Below, one piece after another: positions 57,957-64,000 of a stretch of 64,000 nt of DNA. The position numbers and the translations under genes are program-made. The notes beneath the pieces were generated by a model, which was given only the letters and a program-made list of their open reading frames with translations, had not been told where the DNA came from and made no database searches. How positions within the stretch are numbered: the stretch's first letter is position 1; each line of letters begins with the position of its first letter. The DNA is from Eremomyces bilateralis CBS 781.70. Taxonomy: Eukaryota > Ascomycota > Dothideomycetes > Eremomycetales > Eremomycetaceae. The stretch lies in NCBI RefSeq assembly GCF_010015585.1, contig NW_022985091.1:211533-275532 (forward strand), read 5' to 3'.

Positions 57957-60900
57957 GTCGAGGGGTAGGGTGGAAGCGGAACGCTTGGTAATACGACGAG
58001 CTTGGCACTCTCGGACGTCGAAAGGTCCAAATCAGGGGGGAAGCACGTGCTTCATTGGAGGTGGTAGAGTTGAGATCAAAGGGTTATCCGCATGTTTCTG
58101 TCCTGACAATGAACCGGCATGGCCATTGGATTTGGAGATTTGAGACAACGTGCTGGCAGGGCTCGTATGGCCTTTGATCCAGACAGTAAGCCGGCGACGG
58201 CGTTGGTGCGAAGTCGGAGGCTTTCGAATCCTGCGGTTGATGTTTTGGATATCGATTTCGGTACAAAGAGTCGTTCCAAAAGGACAAAAGAGGAAGAGAA
58301 GGTATCTGGGACTTCCAAGGATCCGTCCACTCTGATTGGAGAGAGTTTGATATAAAAGCGGTGAGCTCTGCGGTAGCACCCCGGGGAAGAAGGGGGGAAA
58401 GGCTTCCTTACTGCCGCTGGCCGAATATATGCACGACCCGCGAGGTTCAGCAAAGTAGGCAATACGATACTCGAATTGATTGGACTAAACGGAGCTCCGT
58501 TGCTAGGATGAGACTCGAATTGGCGAATACTTCCTGATGCTTGGACCGCAACGGTGATGGCGGAAGGGAAAGTTGTGATGAAGCTTGCATCATGCAGCTC
58601 ATAAACCAGATGCGTGGGAAAGTGAGGGACGGTGGTAGCGGCTCAGAGGGCCGAGGGAGAGGGTTTTACAATTGTAGCGAGTTATAATGCAGCGGGTTTG
58701 AGGGATTTTTGGGACGTGTTGGATGTGTTCTTACCATTCCAACGATTGGATTGACGTTGCATCGAGATAAACCGGCGTGAGTGATCGGATCGAGGAGGTT
58801 GGGACCAGGGACTAAGCTGCCAAGGCCACAAGGCGCCAATGCATATGTGGTGGATTAGTCATTGATTCTCCGTCGACCCAGTCCAGATCATCGGCTGCGT
58901 GGGTGTTTGTCGCCTTTGTGCCTAACTAAGACCCCAAGCAGGAGATAAATCTGATGAAGTACAACTCATGCAATCGACTACTCTGCTTATATCGTACCGA
59001 CTACCGAGTACGATTGTACGAAGGAGACCGAATTGATCAATGGCCGTATAGTTTGTGGAATAGACACAGCTCGAACTCAATCGGTCCGGCAAAGAACATA
59101 AATATTCTTTTTTGATATATTTGTCAGATAATGTAAGTTGTAGACTTGGAAAGGTCTAGCTACACCACACTGGAGGAGCTGAAAGGTTGCCATGGATTGA
59201 ACATATCTCTTCCTTGACCACTACTGCTGGCTTGCTGCAGTGATGCAGTCTGATGCCCCTAGCATGTAGCTTGGAAAGCTTCCCATCATTCTCCTTGGCC
59301 ACCTCGGAAGGAGGAGGCAGCTAGACAGCTCTTGCTATGTAAGTCAGACCCTCGTGTTCAATCAATCAATCAATTCGGAAGGTAATTAGAGCTTGTGTTG
59401 GTTCGGACGATAATGCAATGCCAATTAGCTCTCCCCCATTGTTGCAAACCCAATTCGCTCTCGTCTCACACACTGCGCTTTCAAACCCGCCACCTTCACT
59501 TCTGTAGTTCGGTCGACGTTTACATGATGAAACGTTCCACCGTTTGCGTGTAACTCTAGCTCAGAACAAGTTTTCAACGCTCAATGGACACTGGGAACGC
59601 TGAGTGAGATATCATGTCGGAAACGGGAAAAGACATGGAGAAGATAGCAATATGAAACGTCCTTCTGCTGCGGGGAACGTGGCTCCAACATCCAGCACCG
59701 GAAATTGAGTTGCATCAAATAAGATTTCAAGGCACCGTCGCACTAATAGCCAGCCCGAGACTTAAAATATTCAAGATCGAGTCTCGTTCTCGACGCACCC
59801 CGAGACTAGCCTATAGCAATCCTCGGCACGATATTCCTCTGCATCCGACTGCAAGCACGCAGTGGGTTGGGGAGGATCGCATGCGAGGCGACCCGGGAGT
59901 GTTCCATGCCTGCATGGCTTCGAGCTTCTCAGGTCCCCAACGTGATCATCCGATCCAGAGTCCGATATGGCCAGCAGCGGCCAGCCGAGAGAGTTTTAGC
60001 GAGCAAAGATCCCTCAAGATCGCCGTGGAGGCAGCTCAGTGGCAGGAAAGCTTCTGGGGGATTTGGCCTCCTCCGTCATCATGCATGGAGCTCTCTGTAT
60101 GGTAGTTTCGTTCCCAGTTCCGCACCATAGTCGCAGAATATTGAAGTATTCTCTCTGTTTTTCTGTTTTTGCGATACCTACCGAACATAAGCGCAAGCGA
60201 ACCCAGTTTGGACAATCACCCCAGGATGGCCTTATGATGAATGCAGGGTTCCGGATGCGGGGATCATGGATCACAGTGCCGACACCTTTGACCTTTCGAC
60301 GTGCCAGAGAGAACTGTGGAAGTCTTCCGGAGCCCGGAGAAGGATCAGGGATGAAAGTCGCGCCCGAGTCTCAAGTCTCGAGTCTCGAATCGTGTCGACA
60401 GGTTGAAGGCGGCGGGAGGGGCCCCGCCAAAAACGCGCACCAACGGGCTACGGGCGTCACGAGTCTCTCAGGCACGAGGCTGGCGGTGAGTGGCGTTGAA
60501 AGCGGGATCCGAAGCTCAGCAGCGGGATGGCGAGTGCATGTTCCCGTGCTCTTTAAACCTTTCCAAGTCGTGACATGTGAGCAGTTGACCTTTCGCGGTC
60601 GGAGGTTGGGGAAATGGAGGACCGACTGCGTGACGCATGTTCGGTGGCAGTACACTTAACAAGGACGGTCAAGGAGTCAAGGACCAACCCACCCACGCTA
60701 CCATCAGCTTGCTTGGCAATATTTGGGGCGCAATTGTTGAGGGAAAAAGCGCCGAATCATGGCCATCGATGACTGATCCGGGTCGAGATTTTAATATAGT
60801 CAGCTCATACATCAGATGAATGTATGGCTAGATCATCAGTTAGTGGAGCACAACGGGCTTGTTCCCTGCGCTCGTTGAATTTGCCGGGCCGAGATCTGCC

Positions 60901-62317
60901 TGGAATCGGAAGGATTCAGACCTCCGGACGATCAATTGATAGAGTGTCACTAAGTACTCACTAGCGCGGGAATTAGAGAGCCGAAAGTAGTCCCTGAAGG
61001 CCTAAACGGATAGGGCAATAGGATTAATTTGCCCAAACAATGGGTCCAGTCCGTCGACCGTTCGGCACCGTTGGCATCTGCTCGTTATTCATTTGGGGGG
61101 AAGTCCTCCGTCATGGTCGTTGACTGACTGAAGTGGAGGTTGCGCGAATTGAGCATTGTTGCGGGACCTGCAATGAGGGGGTCTGCCGTGTGGTCCCTCA
61201 AGTGGAGAAAAGACTCCGGAATCTGAAATCTGAATGTGCATGTCGCATGGCCAGTCCAGATTAACCAGGTGCCCTGGCAGTTGATGGTGGTGGACTGTGG
61301 AGGGGGGTGCGCCCAGTCTAGCCCCGTCTGTATTGCATACTGTATGTTACCGGGGTACGGAGGATTAGAGTTGCATGAAGTATTCAATACTAGATGAACC
61401 TATGCCCTGGCCCGGGGGTCTGTAGGACGATATTTCGACCTTGTCGACGGACGTAAGACACACACACACACACCCACCTGGTTCTTCTGGTCGTTGGTGT
61501 ATTGCTTTTCCGTTTTCGAGACACCATCCAGGCTGTCGGATCACGGCCGATTCCAATGAAACCCCAAGGAAGGGATCCACCTTCTTTGTACATCATCCAC
61601 CCAGTCGAGATAGCGTTATTACCGTATTTCCGTACTCCGTCGAGGCTGAGGCCAAGAGCACTGTAGAGGGTCGAATGTAGAACAGGAGACCGCCGACGAT
61701 CGTCCCGCTAAGTATCGCCTAAGTCCTCGTAGGGAAGAATCACGAACCACGAGTGACCAGACTGAATTGCCCCGCGCTGACGCCCTCACGCTTTACCATC
61801 ATCATGGTCTCGTCGTAGCACCGTGGTGGGGCGTCTGGTAGGTATTACCCAATGCTGCATACAGCATTAGACATGAGTCATGTCTTATGTCCTTCGCTAT
61901 GTTACTACGTAGTATGTTCGGATTCGGAACCGGATACGACTGGTGCAGGTATTTGTTGCTCCATGATTACATGTCAGATATTGATTTGGCCAGAACGAAG
62001 CCCCTTCTCTAACTGAGTGCCGCGGAGTCCATCCCGAGTGGTGGTATATTCCATACCAAGGGCACCATTCGCAGCCGGCAAAGGAAGAAATCGGGAACCC
62101 AATCCATGCCGCGAGATTCGAGGAATCGAGGTCCTGGGAGTTCGAGAGAGAAAAGTATTCCGCCAGTCCAAGCCAGTCGTCGAGAATTGCCATTGCCGGT
62201 TTAAGGGGATGCACGAAACCATCTGTCGTCCCTCCCATTCCTCAATCGCTCCCGAGAACCAGTCAATCAGATGGTGAGCGTTCATGATGCTGTAATATCT
62301 ACGTCGTACTACGCCTG

Positions 62318-62343
62318 TCGAGACTCGAGACTCGAGACTCGAG
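62318..62343. repeat. TCGAGAC tandem repeat (7-bp unit, about 3.7 copies)
   Basis: Consecutive TCGAGAC units form overlapping CTCGAG palindromes. A related copy, GTCTCGAGTCTCGA in the other orientation, lies at 60375-60388. Confidence 0.85.
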
Positions 62344-62837
62344 CGCACCCGTTCCAACTCCCCCACCACGGACGCCACTTCTGCTGTAACACCTGCAGGC
62401 TGGAATCTCCCCGCCAGCAACTATGCCACCCGGGGGGCGGAGGGGGGAAGGCCAAGGCTTTTGAGGTATTCTTATGGGAGTACTCAAGTCTCGAGGGCTG
62501 GTGGGATAATACTCCCTATTGCTGTCAGCGGCAAATGATGCCTGGACTCTGGAGGGGCAGCCGATGGGATTATTCCGTACTGTGGGCAGTATTCCGTAGA
62601 AAGGGTGTATCAGATGCTCTCAGTGCAGTCACAACTCGCAAGCATCTGATCCATGCCCTTGTCCATGTCATTCATTCATCGAGAAAAACGCCACTCGCGC
62701 GGATGAGGAATTGAGGATCCACCACAGCGCAGCACAGCAGTCTGGCCTGGTGTAGGTGTAGGAGAAACAAAGTTACGACTTACGAAGATCGAATAATGTA
62801 CTAGACTCGACCATCCACACTAAACAAAGTAATACCA

Positions 62838-62876
62838 CACTAATCCATAACACTAATCCATAACACTAATCCATAA
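62838..62876. repeat. 13-bp tandem repeat CACTAATCCATAA, three copies
   Basis: Three perfect head-to-tail copies, about 560 bases upstream of the HMT1-like start codon. Possibly a repeated factor-binding site or simply slippage. Confidence 0.85.
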
Positions 62877-63438
62877 CAAACTAAATGTAAGTATCTACCT
62901 GTACCAATTGCAATTGCCTCCGTAGACTTCGCCTCTAAACCGCCTCCAACACCAACTCTCCATTGCCTACCACTGCACGTCTGCACCGTCCGTCTTTCAT
63001 TCTCAATTCTCACTCCTCTTTCTTTCTTCCTCCTTCCTTCTATCTTCCTTCTCCTCATTCCTCTCCTCCTCCCCACTTCACTCACTTGCAAATAGTGTGT
63101 TTCCTGCCGTAGTCTGTTCCACCGATTCGAGATCGTCTTGGGATCCATGGCGAGTCTTTGACCACCCCTCCAGCAGGTCACACCTCGTTTTATCCTCTCC
63201 CCCAATTCTTCCCGATCTCGAAACGCCTACCTCGGGATTGTCCAATTCCTAACCCTTTATACTCTCTGTGCGACCAGATCCGTTCCGATCTTGCGTTGTC
63301 GTTAGATTCCTGCTCCAAGAGTTTGGCTCCTACCGCACTCAGCGTGAGACGTGTGTACTCGGATCGACGCCACTCGTTGACCCCTCCCCACCGACGACGA
63401 TCGCTTCTATACTTCGACCGGCGATATACTCGGACAAG

Positions 63439-64000
63439 ATGGCCGAAGAATGCAGACGGATCGACGACCCCTTTCTCCTCGTCGTACTTCACTATGCCTC
63501 CCCGATAATCCTCCTGTTCTTCTTCCTCGTCGCCTTCAGTCTCAACAGTATCTACACCACACCGAAGGCCACACCACCTAATCTTAATCGTAATAACTCC
63601 TATGGAAGCGTCAATGAAGTCCTGAAAGGCCCGGGCGGCAAGGCCTTACCGGCTAGATCGCCCAATCGCAGCACCAGCCTGGACCCGGTGGACAATGACA
63701 TCTCGAAGAACAAGAAGCTGCTATTCGAATGGTTGTCCGTGGCATTGGCTCTCACCTTTGCCGCAAATACGACCGTGGTCATCATCCGTGCGCTGTACTG
63801 CAGAATAGAGGAATGGTGGTGCGGTCAGAGTGTGGTGGTAAGTCTCGGAGAGTACATGCGGGCAATCTAAATCCCTTTGCGATGCTAATCAAACTCTTTG
63901 CAGATTTACCTCATCGGTTCGTTCTTCATTTACGCCCTCTTCATCATTTCCATCCTCGATACACGACTATCTCCATCCAACGCCCACCTGGCTACCTGGA
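63439..64000 (+). CDS. HMT1-like (heavy-metal-tolerance type) vacuolar ABC transporter, N-terminus only
   Basis: Exon 1 is 63439-63837 and exon 2 begins at 63904 and runs off the window; 165 residues are visible. Seen: an N-terminal hydrophobic segment (about 12-33, LLVVLHYASPIILLFFFLVA), a Ser/Pro linker with KGPGGKALPARSPNRS, a second segment LFEWLSVALALTFAANTTVV, the motif EEWWCGQSVV and, after the 66-nt intron, IYLIGSFFIYALFIISILDT ending ...NAHLATW. This arrangement matches the extra N-terminal membrane domain of fungal HMT1/ATM-type half transporters, whose S. pombe member moves phytochelatin-type thiol conjugates into the vacuole. The ABC core lies downstream of the window, so the assignment rests on the N-terminal domain only. 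Confidence 0.78.

Larger units (their letters stand above)
57957..63438. other. 5.5-kb gene-free divergent region between RTC1 (-) and the HMT1-like gene (+)
   Basis: The longest stretch without a recognisable gene. Frames such as 60039-60659 (+, 206 codons), 59710-60105 (+) and 61974-62420 (-, 148 codons) have no family features. It contains a TCGAGAC tandem repeat (62318-62343), a 13-bp repeat CTCAAGTCTCGAG at 60370 and 62483, a (CA)n tract near 61459-61474, a CAAT repeat near 59363, and a 13-bp triple repeat at 62838-62876. The final 500 bases are C/T-rich leader of the downstream gene. Confidence 0.5.

Noticed and set aside
60039-60659. 206-codon + frame in the long gap
   Set aside because: No recognisable domain, no splice partners, ordinary local composition; listed only as part of the gap.
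61974-62420. 148-codon minus frame in the long gap
   Set aside because: No domain or conserved-looking segment; crosses the TCGAGAC repeat, which creates part of the open frame.

Overview
This is nuclear DNA from a filamentous ascomycete, most likely a eurotiomycete of the Aspergillus/Penicillium type. The evidence is many short introns (46 to about 190 nt in most genes, with GTNNGN donors and CTAAC/CTGAC branch sites), gene spacing of roughly 2-3 kb, and a gene set typical of Pezizomycotina: KAR9, a Skn7/SrrA-type regulator, alternative oxidase, an OrlA/Tps2-type trehalose phosphatase and an HMT1-type ABC transporter. I cannot name the genus from sequence alone. I see no rRNA, tRNA, CRISPR array, virus-like element or intact transposon.

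Layout. 1-2419 (-): KAR9 spindle-positioning protein, C-terminus off the window. 3665-5275 (-): unrecognised conserved-looking protein. 6279-7374 (-): secreted SurE-type phosphatase. 8371-8927 (+): acylphosphatase. 9764-11051 (-): TFIIIC tau55/GTF3C6-like subunit. 12668-14148 (+): Vps62-like protein. 16892-19048 (+): unrecognised disordered protein. 19630-20425 and 20989-21539 (-): ribosomal proteins uL16 and eL30. 22606-24633 (+): coiled-coil protein. 24998-25840 (-): mitochondrial 1-Cys peroxiredoxin, head-to-head with 28600-30918 (+), a Skn7-type HSF/response-regulator factor. 33980-36346 (+): eIF2B epsilon. 37767-39457 (+): Ariadne-type RBR ubiquitin ligase. 40594-41445 (+): Ubc4/5-type E2. 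41858-43649 (-): mitochondrial poly(A)-polymerase-like nucleotidyltransferase. 44594-47572 (+): trehalose-6-phosphate phosphatase. 48046-49346 (-): alternative oxidase. 50561-51306 (-): DsbA/FrnE-type oxidoreductase. 52066-57956 (-): Rtc1/WDR24, a SEACAT/GATOR2 subunit. 63439 to the window end (+): N-terminus of an HMT1-like ABC transporter, preceded by about 5.5 kb with no recognisable gene.

The genes are mostly independent housekeeping functions, not a cluster. There is a loose stress theme: peroxiredoxin plus Skn7, trehalose phosphatase plus alternative oxidase, and a ubiquitin E2 beside an RBR E3. There is also a translation theme: uL16, eL30, eIF2B epsilon and TFIIIC. I did not find a novel multi-gene system. 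The more unusual signals are at gene-structure level: four AAG 3' splice sites among 42 modelled introns, three introns that are multiples of three and stop-free, a 17-nt microexon in SKN7, a poly(A)-polymerase-like protein lacking its third catalytic Asp, and the long gene-free region before HMT1.

Exon models were made by eye from splice consensus, reading-frame phase and remembered family alignments. None was checked against transcripts or a database.
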